From Mycolicibacterium hodleri (GTDB lineage: Bacteria > Actinomycetota > Actinomycetes > Mycobacteriales > Mycobacteriaceae): a stretch of DNA of 64,000 nucleotides. The notes under the pieces were generated by a model. The model had not been told where the DNA came from. It ran no database searches and saw nothing but the letters and a program-made list of their open reading frames with translations. The translations under genes and the position numbers were made by a program. The DNA lies in assembly GCF_006439015.1 (NCBI RefSeq), contig NZ_RCZG01000007.1, forward strand, positions 124,001 through 188,000, given 5' to 3'. Positions 43,683-52,486 of this stretch are shown here, one piece after another. The stretch's first letter is position 1. Each line of letters begins with the position of its first letter.

Positions 43683-43744
43683 CGCGAGCAGACGCGAAAG
43701 TACCCGACACGCCGACGCATCGCGCACCTTTGTGTCTGCTCGCG
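43683..43744. repeat. Inverted repeat in the nuoF-nuoG gap
   Basis: The left arm CGCGAGCAGACGCGAA (43683-43698) pairs with TTTGTGTCTGCTCGCG (43729-43744) over 16 positions, two of them G-U in RNA, with a 30-base loop. It fills most of the 88-base gap, and the right arm ends just before the purine-rich GGGAGAAGGG that precedes nuoG. It may attenuate, stabilise or process the operon mRNA, or it may be a dispersed mycobacterial palindrome. Confidence 0.75.
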
Positions 43745-43763
43745 GGAGAAGGGTGACGCGTTC

Positions 43764-46148
43764 GTGACGACCGCGGAGGACAAGACCACCACACCAGTCG
43801 ACATGGTGACGCTCACCATCGACGACCACGCCATCAGTGTTCCCAAGGGCACCTTGGTGATTCGCGCGGCCGAGCTGATGGGCATCCAGATCCCGCGGTT
43901 CTGCGATCACCCGCTGCTGGAACCCGTCGGCGCCTGCAGACAGTGTCTCGTCGAGGTCGAAGGCCAGCGAAAGCCCATGGCGTCGTGCACCATCACCGTC
44001 ACCCCGGACATGGTGGTGCGCACGCAGCTGACCTCCGAGTCGGCCGACAAGGCTCAGCGCGGCGTGATGGAACTGCTGCTGATCAATCACCCGTTGGACT
44101 GCCCCGTCTGCGACAAGGGCGGCGAATGCCCGCTGCAGAACCAGGCGATGTCCAACGGCCAGGCCGACACCCGCTTCACCGACGTGAAGCGCACGTTTCC
44201 CAAGCCCATCAACCTGTCGGCCCAGGTGTTACTCGATCGCGAGCGGTGCGTGCTCTGTGCGCGGTGCACGCGATTCTCCAACCAGATCGCCGGGGATCCG
44301 TTCATCGAACTGCTCGAACGCGGCGCGCTGCAGCAAGTCGGCATCGCGAACGACACGCCCTTCGACTCGTATTTCTCCGGCAACACCGTGCAGATCTGCC
44401 CGGTCGGCGCGCTGACCGGCACCGCCTACCGCTTCCGGGCCAGGCCGTTCGACCTGGTGTCCTCGCCGAGCGTGTGTGAACACTGCGCGTCGGGCTGCGC
44501 ACAGCGCACCGACCACCGGCGCGGAAAGGTGTTGCGCCGTCTCGCAGGTGACGATCCCGAGGTCAACGAGGAGTGGAACTGCGACAAGGGCCGCTGGGCG
44601 TTCACCTATGCAGGTCAGGGCGACCGCATTGCCACCCCGTTGGTGCGCGACGACGACGGTACCCAACGTGCCGCGTCGTGGTCGGAGGCCGTCGCGGTCG
44701 CGATCCGTGGCCTGACCGCGGCGGGCGAGAGCACCGGAGTGCTGGTCGGTGGGCGATGCACCCTCGAGGATGCCTACGCCTACGCCAAGTTCGCCAGGAT
44801 CGTGCTGGGCACCAACGACATCGACTTCCGCAGCCGGGCGCACTCCGACGAAGAGGCGCAGTTCCTCGCGGCGGCGGTCGCGGGGAGACCGATGAGCGTC
44901 ACGTTCGCCGACGTCGAATCGGCGTCCGCCGTTCTCCTGGTGGGGTTCGAGCCCGAAGAGGAATCCCCGATCGTCTATCTCCGCCTGCGCAAGGCGTTTC
45001 GCAAGCACGGCCTCGTCGTCCGTTCAATTGCACCGTTCGCCACGCGGGGGTTGCAGAAGATGGGCGGCACGCTCATTGCCACGGCACCCGGTGAGGAGGC
45101 CGCCGCCCTCGACGCCCTCGGCGATGGCATGGCCGCGGGCACGATCGTCCTGGTCGGCGAGCGGCTCGCGACGTCAACCGGGGCGTACTCCGCGGTGCTT
45201 CGACTCGTCACGCGGACCGGCGCACGTCTCGGCTGGATTCCCCGCCGGGCCGGCGACCGTGGGGCGCTGGAAGCCGGTGCGGCGCCACACCTTCTGCCGG
45301 GCGGCAGGCCTCTGTCCGACGTCGCCGCTCGCGCGGAGGTGGCCGCCGCGTGGCACGTCGACGAACTCCCCGACGAGGCTGGGCGTGACACCTCGGGCAT
45401 CATCGCGGCCGCCGCCGACGGATCGTTGGGCGCGCTGCTGGTCGGAGGCGTCGACGTCGACGACCTGCCCGACCCGGCCGCGGCACTGGCCGCGCTGGAC
45501 GCTGCGCCATTCGTCGTCAGCCTCGAACTGCGTCACAGCGCCGTCACCGAGCGCGCCGACGTCGTGTTCCCCGTAGCCCCGGTGACGGAAAAGGCAGGCA
45601 CTTATCTCAACTGGGAAGGGCGCAGGAGGTCCTTCGGGCCCGCGTTGCCGCCCAACGCCACGTCTGACTCGCGCGTACTGGCCGCGCTCGCCGAGGAGGT
45701 AGGCGTCGACCTCAATCTGCGCGACGCAGTGAGCGTGCGAGCCGAACTCGATCGGCTCGGCAGTTGGCAAGGCACGCCACCGGTCGCGCCGAACGTATCA
45801 GCGCCCCCACCTCAGAGGCCGCCCTCGGGACACGCCGTGCTGGCCGGCTGGCGGATGTTGCTGGATGCGGGACGTCTGCAGGATGGCGAGCCGCACCTGG
45901 CGGGCACGTCTCGGCCCGCAGTCGCCAGGCTGTCGCGAAAGACTGCCACAGAGATCGGCGCAGAGGACGGTCGCCTGGTCACCGTCGCCACCCCGCGAGG
46001 TGCCGTCACCCTCCCCCTGGAGATCACCGAGATGCCCGACGGGGTGGTCTGGCTGCCGCTCAATTCGACGGGTTCCCGGGTACCTACCGCACTCGGCGTG
46101 GCGCCGGGTGCGGTGGTCGCCCTTTCGATCGGAGGTGAGCGGGCGTGA
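43764..46148 (+). CDS. nuoG: NADH-quinone oxidoreductase subunit G
   Basis: This 794-residue subunit carries a 2Fe-2S cluster (Cys47, Cys58, Cys61, Cys75). His/Cys-ligated 4Fe-4S centres follow in INHPLDCPVCDKGGECPLQ and CVLCARCTRFSNQ, with an additional cluster motif CEHCASGCAQ at about 235. The rest is a molybdopterin-type domain. I use GTG 43764 (VTTAEDKTTTPVDMV) preceded by AAGGG. The frame is open back to 43380, but that part is out-of-frame nuoF. Its stop overlaps the nuoH start. Confidence 0.95.
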   Translation: MTTAEDKTTTPVDMVTLTIDDHAISVPKGTLVIRAAELMGIQIPRFCDHPLLEPVGACRQCLVEVEGQRKPMASCTITVTPDMVVRTQLTSESADKAQRGVMELLLINHPLDCPVCDKGGECPLQNQAMSNGQADTRFTDVKRTFPKPINLSAQVLLDRERCVLCARCTRFSNQIAGDPFIELLERGALQQVGIANDTPFDSYFSGNTVQICPVGALTGTAYRFRARPFDLVSSPSVCEHCASGCAQRTDHRRGKVLRRLAGDDPEVNEEWNCDKGRWAFTYAGQGDRIATPLVRDDDGTQRAASWSEAVAVAIRGLTAAGESTGVLVGGRCTLEDAYAYAKFARIVLGTNDIDFRSRAHSDEEAQFLAAAVAGRPMSVTFADVESASAVLLVGFEPEEESPIVYLRLRKAFRKHGLVVRSIAPFATRGLQKMGGTLIATAPGEEAAALDALGDGMAAGTIVLVGERLATSTGAYSAVLRLVTRTGARLGWIPRRAGDRGALEAGAAPHLLPGGRPLSDVAARAEVAAAWHVDELPDEAGRDTSGIIAAAADGSLGALLVGGVDVDDLPDPAAALAALDAAPFVVSLELRHSAVTERADVVFPVAPVTEKAGTYLNWEGRRRSFGPALPPNATSDSRVLAALAEEVGVDLNLRDAVSVRAELDRLGSWQGTPPVAPNVSAPPPQRPPSGHAVLAGWRMLLDAGRLQDGEPHLAGTSRPAVARLSRKTATEIGAEDGRLVTVATPRGAVTLPLEITEMPDGVVWLPLNSTGSRVPTALGVAPGAVVALSIGGERA

Positions 46149-47377
46149 CGTATCCCGACCTGAGCTCGTTCGGCCACGATCCGTGGTGGCTGGTGTTGGC
46201 GAAGGCGCTGGGCGTCTTCGTGTTCTGCCTGCTTACCGTGCTGGTCGCGATCCTCATCGAGCGCAAGGTCCTCGGTCGAATGCAGATGCGCTACGGCCCC
46301 AACCGGGTTGGGCCCTTCGGTCTGCTCCAGAGTCTGGTGGACGGCGTCAAGCTCGCCTTGAAGGAAGGCCTCATTCCCGCGGGCGTCGACAAACCGATCT
46401 ACCTTGCCGCCCCGGTCATCGCCGTCATCCCCGCGGTCATGGCGTTCGCCGTCATCCCGATGGGTGGCATGGTGAGCGTCTTCGGCCATCGGACACCGCT
46501 GCAACTGACCGACCTGTCCGTGGGCGTGCTGTACGTGCTGGCGGTGACGTCCATCGGGGTATACGGAATCGTGTTGGCGGGCTGGGCTTCCGGATCCACC
46601 TATCCCCTGCTCGGCGGTCTGCGCTCGAGCGCGCAGGTGATCTCGTACGAGATTGCGATGGCGCTGTGCTTCGCCGCGGTCTTCCTCTACTCGGGCACCA
46701 TGTCCACCTCCGAGATCGTCGCGAAGCAGCAGGGCCTCTGGTACGTGTTCCTATTGCTGCCGTCCTTCGTGATCTACGTGACCTCGATGGTCGGCGAAAC
46801 CAACCGCGCGCCCTTCGACCTGCCCGAGGCGGAGGGTGAGCTGGTCGGCGGATTCCACACCGAGTACTCGTCGCTCAAATTCGCGATGTTCATGCTCGCC
46901 GAGTACGTCAACATGACCACCGTCGCCGCCCTTGCCACCACCCTGTTCCTCGGCGGCTGGCAGGCACCGTGGCCGTTCAACATGATCGACGGCGCCAATT
47001 CCGGGTGGTGGCCGCTGCTGTGGTTCATCGCCAAGGTGTGGACGTTCATGTTCGGCTTCATGTGGTTGCGCGCAACACTGCCGCGCCTGCGCTACGACCA
47101 GTTCATGAACCTCGGCTGGAAGATCCTCATCCCCATTTCGCTGGCGTGGATCATGACCGTCGCGGTGGTCCGAACCTTGCGCATAAACGGCTACGACGGA
47201 CTCGCCGCGGTCCTCGTGTCCACCAGCGCCTTCGTCGGCGTGCTGTTGCTGGTCTATCTCTGGCGGACCCTGCGACACAAAAAGACTCGCCCGCAGCGCC
47301 TCGCGGACCCACCCTCGACCGCACCGGGCGCATTCCCGGTACCCCCGATTCCTGCGAAGGAGCCCGCCGATGCCTAA
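46145..47377 (+). CDS. nuoH: NADH-quinone oxidoreductase subunit H
   Basis: This 410-residue membrane subunit connects the arms and helps form the quinone cavity. It has about eight helices, with IERKVLGRMQMRYGPNRVGP and ETNRAPFDLPEAEGELV. The last 50 residues are a Pro/Arg-rich cytoplasmic tail. It overlaps nuoI by eight bases. Confidence 0.97.
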   Translation: MTYPDLSSFGHDPWWLVLAKALGVFVFCLLTVLVAILIERKVLGRMQMRYGPNRVGPFGLLQSLVDGVKLALKEGLIPAGVDKPIYLAAPVIAVIPAVMAFAVIPMGGMVSVFGHRTPLQLTDLSVGVLYVLAVTSIGVYGIVLAGWASGSTYPLLGGLRSSAQVISYEIAMALCFAAVFLYSGTMSTSEIVAKQQGLWYVFLLLPSFVIYVTSMVGETNRAPFDLPEAEGELVGGFHTEYSSLKFAMFMLAEYVNMTTVAALATTLFLGGWQAPWPFNMIDGANSGWWPLLWFIAKVWTFMFGFMWLRATLPRLRYDQFMNLGWKILIPISLAWIMTVAVVRTLRINGYDGLAAVLVSTSAFVGVLLLVYLWRTLRHKKTRPQRLADPPSTAPGAFPVPPIPAKEPADA

Positions 47378-47954
47378 GCGGCCGCACCTCATCGACGCCC
47401 TCGCGGGCTTCGGGGTGACGTTCAAGACCATGTTCAAGAAGCCGATCACCGAGCAGTACCCCGAGGAACCCGGCGCGACGGCCCAGCGCTACCACGGCCG
47501 CCACCAACTCAACCGCTACGAGGACGGGCTGGAGAAGTGCATCGGGTGCGAGCTCTGCGCATGGGCGTGTCCAGCGGATGCGATCTTCGTCGAGGGAGCC
47601 GACAACACCGAGGCCGAACGCTTCTCTCCGGGTGAGCGGTACGGGCAGGTCTATCAGATCAACTATCTGCGCTGCATCGGCTGCGGGTTGTGCATCGAGG
47701 CCTGCCCGACTCGGGCGCTGACCATGACGAACGACTACGAGATGGCCGACGACAACCGCTCCGATCTGATCTACGGCAAGGACAAGTTGTTGGCGCCGCT
47801 GCAGCCCGACATGACGGCCCCGCCGCACGCCATGGCGGCCGGTAGCACCGATGAGGACTACTACCGGGGCAACATCAGGTCCGACGGTCTTGCCACCCCG
47901 CTCGGCATGCCCAGCGTTAGGTCGTCCGTCACGCCCAAGAGAGCTGCTCTGTGA
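47370..47954 (+). CDS. nuoI: NADH-quinone oxidoreductase subunit I
   Basis: This 194-residue subunit has two 4Fe-4S ferredoxin motifs: Cys57, 60, 63 and 67 (CIGCELCAWACP) and Cys102, 105, 108 and 112 (CIGCGLCIEACP). It carries electrons toward NuoB. Its start lies inside the nuoH end and its stop overlaps nuoJ. Confidence 0.97.
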   Translation: MPKRPHLIDALAGFGVTFKTMFKKPITEQYPEEPGATAQRYHGRHQLNRYEDGLEKCIGCELCAWACPADAIFVEGADNTEAERFSPGERYGQVYQINYLRCIGCGLCIEACPTRALTMTNDYEMADDNRSDLIYGKDKLLAPLQPDMTAPPHAMAAGSTDEDYYRGNIRSDGLATPLGMPSVRSSVTPKRAAL

Positions 47955-48715
47955 CAAGCGAACTCACGATCCTTGCGGCCGACACCGTCTACCGCACGTC
48001 CACGATGGAGGCGGTGACGTTCTGGGTCCTCGGCACCCTCGCGGTGTTGGGAGCCATCGCCGTGGTCGCTGCGCCCAAGGCCGTCTACTCGGCGATCTTC
48101 CTGGCGATCACCATGATCGTCCTGGCGATCCTCTACATCGCCCAGGACGCGTTGTTCCTGGGTATCGTGCAGGTCGTCGTCTACACCGGCGCCGTGATGA
48201 TGCTCTTCCTGTTCGTCCTCATGTTGATCGGCGTGGACTCCGCCGACTCACTGGTGGAAACCATTCGCGGACAGCGCATTGCGGCCATCGGCGCCGGTGC
48301 GGCCTTCGGCATCCTGCTCATCGCAGGTATCGGCAACGTCTCCGCCGCTGGATTCACCGGACTCGCCCAGGCGAACGCGGGCGGCAACGTCGAAGGGCTG
48401 GCCGCTCTGATCTTCGTCCGCTACCTGTGGGCCTTCGAACTGACCAGCGCGTTGCTCATCACGGCCACCCTCGGCGCGATGGTGCTGACCCATCGCGAGC
48501 GCGTCGACCGCCGCAAGACCCAGCGGGAGCTGGCCACCGAACGGTTCGCGCCCGGCGGGCACGCCACCCCCATGCCGAACCCCGGTGTGTATGCCCGGCA
48601 CAATGCGGTCGACGTGGCGGCGCGACTACCCGACGGCTCCGACGCCGCGACCTCGGTGAGCGGCATCCTGCCTCCCCGCAGCGTAGGGGTCGCCGAGAAC
48701 GGGGTGTCTCGATGA
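47951..48715 (+). CDS. nuoJ: NADH-quinone oxidoreductase subunit J
   Basis: This 254-residue membrane subunit has five helices in the first 170 residues, including the conserved YTGAVMMLFLFVLMLIG. A hydrophilic tail of about 80 residues follows, as in other actinobacterial NuoJ. The GTG start overlaps nuoI and the stop overlaps nuoK. Confidence 0.95.
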   Translation: MTSELTILAADTVYRTSTMEAVTFWVLGTLAVLGAIAVVAAPKAVYSAIFLAITMIVLAILYIAQDALFLGIVQVVVYTGAVMMLFLFVLMLIGVDSADSLVETIRGQRIAAIGAGAAFGILLIAGIGNVSAAGFTGLAQANAGGNVEGLAALIFVRYLWAFELTSALLITATLGAMVLTHRERVDRRKTQRELATERFAPGGHATPMPNPGVYARHNAVDVAARLPDGSDAATSVSGILPPRSVGVAENGVSR

Positions 48716-49011
48716 ACCCAGCCAACTACCTGTATCTGTCCGCGCTCCTGTTCACCATCGGCGCATCAGGAGTGCTGTTGCGGCGCAACGCGATCGTGAT
48801 GTTCATGTGCGTCGAGTTGATGCTCAACGCCGCCAACCTGGCCTTCGTCACGTTCTCCCGCATGCACGGCCACCTCGACGGTCAGGTGGTGGCATTCTTC
48901 ACCATGGTGGTCGCCGCCTGCGAGGTCGTGGTGGGACTCGCGATCATCATGACCATCTTCCGCGCCAGGCAGTCCGCCTCGGTCGACGCCGCCAGTCTGC
49001 TGAAGCACTAG
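48712..49011 (+). CDS. nuoK: NADH-quinone oxidoreductase subunit K
   Basis: This 99-residue subunit has three helices, with the conserved glutamates in FMCVELMLNAANL and AACEVVVGLAI that belong to the proton path. It is two bases before nuoL. Confidence 0.97.
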   Translation: MNPANYLYLSALLFTIGASGVLLRRNAIVMFMCVELMLNAANLAFVTFSRMHGHLDGQVVAFFTMVVAACEVVVGLAIIMTIFRARQSASVDAASLLKH

Positions 49012-49013
49012 TC

Positions 49014-50930
49014 ATGACTCTTCCCATCTGGCTGCTCATCGCGCTTCCACTACTCGGAGCGGCGATCCTCTTGCTGGGCGGCAAGGCCACCAACGCATGG
49101 GGCCATCTGCTTGGGTGCGCCACGGTACTGGCGTCCTTCGTGGTCGGCGCCGTGCTGTTCGTCGGCATGGTGAACCAACCGGCCGAGGACCGCGGATTCG
49201 GTGAACATCTCTTCTCCTGGGTGCCCGTCGGACAGCTCAGAGTCGACTTCGGTCTTCAACTCGACCAGCTCTCGGTGTGTTTCGTGCTGCTGATCACCGG
49301 TGTGGGATCACTGATCCACGTCTACTCCGTCGGGTACATGGCCCACGACCCCGAACGTAGACGTTTCTTCGCCTACCTGAATCTGTTCGTGGCGGCCATG
49401 CTGCTCCTCGTCCTGGCAGACAACTACCTCGGGCTGTACATGGGCTGGGAGGGCGTCGGTCTGGCGTCCTACCTGCTGATCGGCTTCTGGTCGTACAAGC
49501 CGTCCGCCGCAGCCGCCGCCAAGAAGGCGTTCGTCGTCAACCGGGTCGGGGACATCGGCTTGGCACTGGCACTGATGGTGATGTTCACGAATGTCGGAAC
49601 CGTCTCTTACGCGGGCGTCTTCGTCGCCACCGGGCAGATGAGCCATGGCACGCTCACCGCGATCGGGTTGCTGCTCCTGTTGGCCGCATGCGGCAAGTCC
49701 GCGCAGGTGCCACTGCAGTCGTGGCTGGGCGACGCAATGGAGGGCCCAACGCCGGTGTCAGCGCTCATCCACGCGGCGACCATGGTCACGGCGGGCGTCT
49801 ACCTGATCGTGCGCTCCGGGCCCGTCTACGACCTCGCACCCGACGCCCGCCTCGGCGTGGTGATCGTCGGAGCGGTGACCCTGCTCTTCGGCGCCGTCAT
49901 CGGCTGTGCGAAGGACGACATCAAGAAGGCCCTCGCCGCGTCCACGATGAGCCAGATCGGCTACATGGTGCTCGCCGCCGGTCTCGGTCCGGCCGGCTAC
50001 GCCCTCGCGATCATGCATCTGCTCACCCACGGCTTCTTCAAGGCGGGGCTCTTCCTCGGCGCCGGTTCGGTCATGCACGGCATGGACGACGAGACCGACA
50101 TGCGTCGGTTCGGCGGGTTGCGCACGGTCATGCCGATCACGTTCGTCACGTTCGGCCTCGGCTACCTGGCGATCATCGGCGTGCCGCCGTTCGCCGGATT
50201 CTTCTCCAAGGACGCGATCATCGAAACCGCCTTCGCCGCAGGCGGAGTCAAGGGCATTCTGCTCGGTGGCGCGGCGCTGCTCGGCGCTGGCATCACGGCG
50301 TTCTACATGACCAGGGTGATGCTGCTGACGTTCTTCGGGGAGAAGCGCTGGAAACCGCGCGCGAGCGAAGCGACGGGAGAGATGACGGAGCCGCATCCGC
50401 ACGAGTCCCCGGCCAGCATGACGTTGCCCATGATCGTGCTTGCGGTCGGATCGGTGGGCGCGGGCGGGCTGCTGGCCATCGGTGGCACGTTGGAGCACTG
50501 GCTGGAGCCCGTCGTCGGCGCACACGAGGAAGCCGCCCATGCGGTCCCCGTCTGGCTGATGACCACCATCACCCTCGCGGTGGTCGCGGTGGGCATCGCC
50601 ATCGCGTACCGGGCCTACGCCACGCGCCCGGTTCCGGAGGTGGCGCCGGAGGACGTGTCCGTGCTGACGTTGGCCGCGCGTAGGGATCTCTACGGGGACG
50701 CATTCAACGAGGACGTGCTGATGCGCTCCGGTCAGGTCCTGACCAGAGGCCTCGTCGAGATCGACGACGACGGCATCGACGACGTGTCCCGAGTGCTTGG
50801 CAATCTCGTCGGCGGCTCCTCGGAACGGCTGCGACAGCTTCAAACCGGGTTCGCCCGCTCGTATGCCCTATCCATGCTCGGCGGCGCCGCACTGGTCATC
50901 GCCGCGATTCTGGCGGTGAAGGTCTGGTGA
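49014..50930 (+). CDS. nuoL: NADH-quinone oxidoreductase subunit L
   Basis: This 638-residue antiporter-like subunit has proton-path motifs GWEGVGLASYLLIGFW and a Lys-rich helix GKSAQVPLQSWLGDAMEGPT, with C-terminal helices for the lateral arm. A short hydrophilic stretch near 445-450, RASEATGE, resembles the dispersed GRSEATRE repeat seen in the kinase at 56406. It starts at ATG 49014. Confidence 0.96.
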   Translation: MTLPIWLLIALPLLGAAILLLGGKATNAWGHLLGCATVLASFVVGAVLFVGMVNQPAEDRGFGEHLFSWVPVGQLRVDFGLQLDQLSVCFVLLITGVGSLIHVYSVGYMAHDPERRRFFAYLNLFVAAMLLLVLADNYLGLYMGWEGVGLASYLLIGFWSYKPSAAAAAKKAFVVNRVGDIGLALALMVMFTNVGTVSYAGVFVATGQMSHGTLTAIGLLLLLAACGKSAQVPLQSWLGDAMEGPTPVSALIHAATMVTAGVYLIVRSGPVYDLAPDARLGVVIVGAVTLLFGAVIGCAKDDIKKALAASTMSQIGYMVLAAGLGPAGYALAIMHLLTHGFFKAGLFLGAGSVMHGMDDETDMRRFGGLRTVMPITFVTFGLGYLAIIGVPPFAGFFSKDAIIETAFAAGGVKGILLGGAALLGAGITAFYMTRVMLLTFFGEKRWKPRASEATGEMTEPHPHESPASMTLPMIVLAVGSVGAGGLLAIGGTLEHWLEPVVGAHEEAAHAVPVWLMTTITLAVVAVGIAIAYRAYATRPVPEVAPEDVSVLTLAARRDLYGDAFNEDVLMRSGQVLTRGLVEIDDDGIDDVSRVLGNLVGGSSERLRQLQTGFARSYALSMLGGAALVIAAILAVKVW

Positions 50931-52486
50931 CCGGCATGCCGTGGCTAACGATTCTCTGGGCCGTGCCGATGGTCGGCGCAGGCGTGGTCATCCTGCTGCC
51001 CTCGGCGGCACGGCATCTCGCAAAATACGCGGCGCTCACCATCTCATTGGTGGTGTTGGCGATCGCGGCGCTGCTCGCCGTGACGTTCGATCCCGCGGGC
51101 TCGCAGTACCAGTTCGTCGAGGACCACGCGTGGATCCCATCGTTCGGGACCGGCTACATCCTCGGCCTCGACGGCATCGCACTGGCCCTGGTGGTCCTCA
51201 CCGCAGTCCTCGTCCCCCTGTTGATCGTCGCCGGCTGGAACGACGCGAGCGATCAGGCCAGGTCCGCGCACACCTACATGGCGTTGATCCTGGCCGTCGA
51301 GGGCATGGTGCTGATCTCGCTGACGGCGCTGGACGTGCTGCTGTTCTACGTGTTCTTCGAGGCGATGCTCATTCCGATGTACTTCCTCATCGGTGGCTTC
51401 GGAGAGAACAGAACCACGTCCTCGAAGGCGGCGGTGAAGTTCTTGCTGTACAACCTGTTCGGCGGTTTGATCATGCTGGCCGCGGTCATCGGCTTGTACG
51501 TGGCGACCGCCGACAGCGATGCGTTCGCCGCAGGAACCTTCGACTTCCGCGCGATCGTCGCTGCCGTTGCCGACGGATCACTGAACATCGACCCCGCGGT
51601 CCTGAATGCGCTGTTTCTCGGCTTCATGTTCGCCTTCGCCGTCAAGGCCCCGCTGTGGCCGTTCCACCGCTGGCTGCCCGACGCGGCGGTCGAGGCCACC
51701 CCTGCGACGGCCGTCCTCATGATGGCGGTCGTCGACAAGGTGGGCACTTTCGGCATGCTGCGCTACTGCCTACAACTGTTCCCCGACGCGTCGATGACGT
51801 TCCGGCCGTTGATCATCACGCTCGCAGTGATCGGCATCGTCTACGGCGCGGTCGTGGCCATCGGTCAGACCGACGTGATGCGGCTGATCTCCTACACGTC
51901 CATCTCCCACTTCGGCTTCATCATCCTCGGCATCTTCGTGATGACCAGCCAGGGCCAGTCCGGGTCGACGCTCTACATGGTGAACCACGGCATCTCGACC
52001 GCGGCGCTGTTCCTCATCGCGGGGTTCCTGGTGTCGCGCAGGGGAAGCCGTGCCATCGCCTCCTTCGGCGGAGTGCAGAAGGTGGCGCCGGTACTCGCGG
52101 GGACGTTCCTCGTCGCCGGGTTGGCCACCCTGTCGCTTCCAGGCCTGGCGCCCTTCATCAGTGAGTTCCTGGTGCTGATCGGCACGTTCACCACCTATCC
52201 CGCCATGGCTGTCTTTGCGGCGTCCGCGCTGGTGCTGTCGGCGATCTACATCCTCTGGATGTACCAGCGGATGATGACCGGACCCCTCGCCCCCGACAAC
52301 GAGAGACTGCGCGACCTGGTGCCAAGGGAACTCGTCGTGGTGGCACCGCTGATCGCGCTCCTGTTGGTCCTGGGCGTCTATCCCAAACCCGTCCTCGACG
52401 TCATCGATCCCGCCGTCGGGCACACCCTGACGACCATCGGCCAACAGGATCCCGCACCCCGGGTCGCGGAAGGACCTGCGAAGTGA
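50927..52486 (+). CDS. nuoM: NADH-quinone oxidoreductase subunit M
   Basis: This 519-residue antiporter-like subunit has the proton-path Glu in YVFFEAMLIPMYFLIG and APLWPFHRWLPDAAVEATPA. It overlaps nuoL and nuoN by four bases each. The GTG start gives a normal first helix. Confidence 0.96.
   Translation: MTGMPWLTILWAVPMVGAGVVILLPSAARHLAKYAALTISLVVLAIAALLAVTFDPAGSQYQFVEDHAWIPSFGTGYILGLDGIALALVVLTAVLVPLLIVAGWNDASDQARSAHTYMALILAVEGMVLISLTALDVLLFYVFFEAMLIPMYFLIGGFGENRTTSSKAAVKFLLYNLFGGLIMLAAVIGLYVATADSDAFAAGTFDFRAIVAAVADGSLNIDPAVLNALFLGFMFAFAVKAPLWPFHRWLPDAAVEATPATAVLMMAVVDKVGTFGMLRYCLQLFPDASMTFRPLIITLAVIGIVYGAVVAIGQTDVMRLISYTSISHFGFIILGIFVMTSQGQSGSTLYMVNHGISTAALFLIAGFLVSRRGSRAIASFGGVQKVAPVLAGTFLVAGLATLSLPGLAPFISEFLVLIGTFTTYPAMAVFAASALVLSAIYILWMYQRMMTGPLAPDNERLRDLVPRELVVVAPLIALLLVLGVYPKPVLDVIDPAVGHTLTTIGQQDPAPRVAEGPAK

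Noticed and set aside
43380..43763. nuoG starting inside nuoF (922-codon frame)
   Set aside because: The first 128 codons are out-of-frame nuoF and the gap with the inverted repeat; NuoG similarity starts at GTG 43764.
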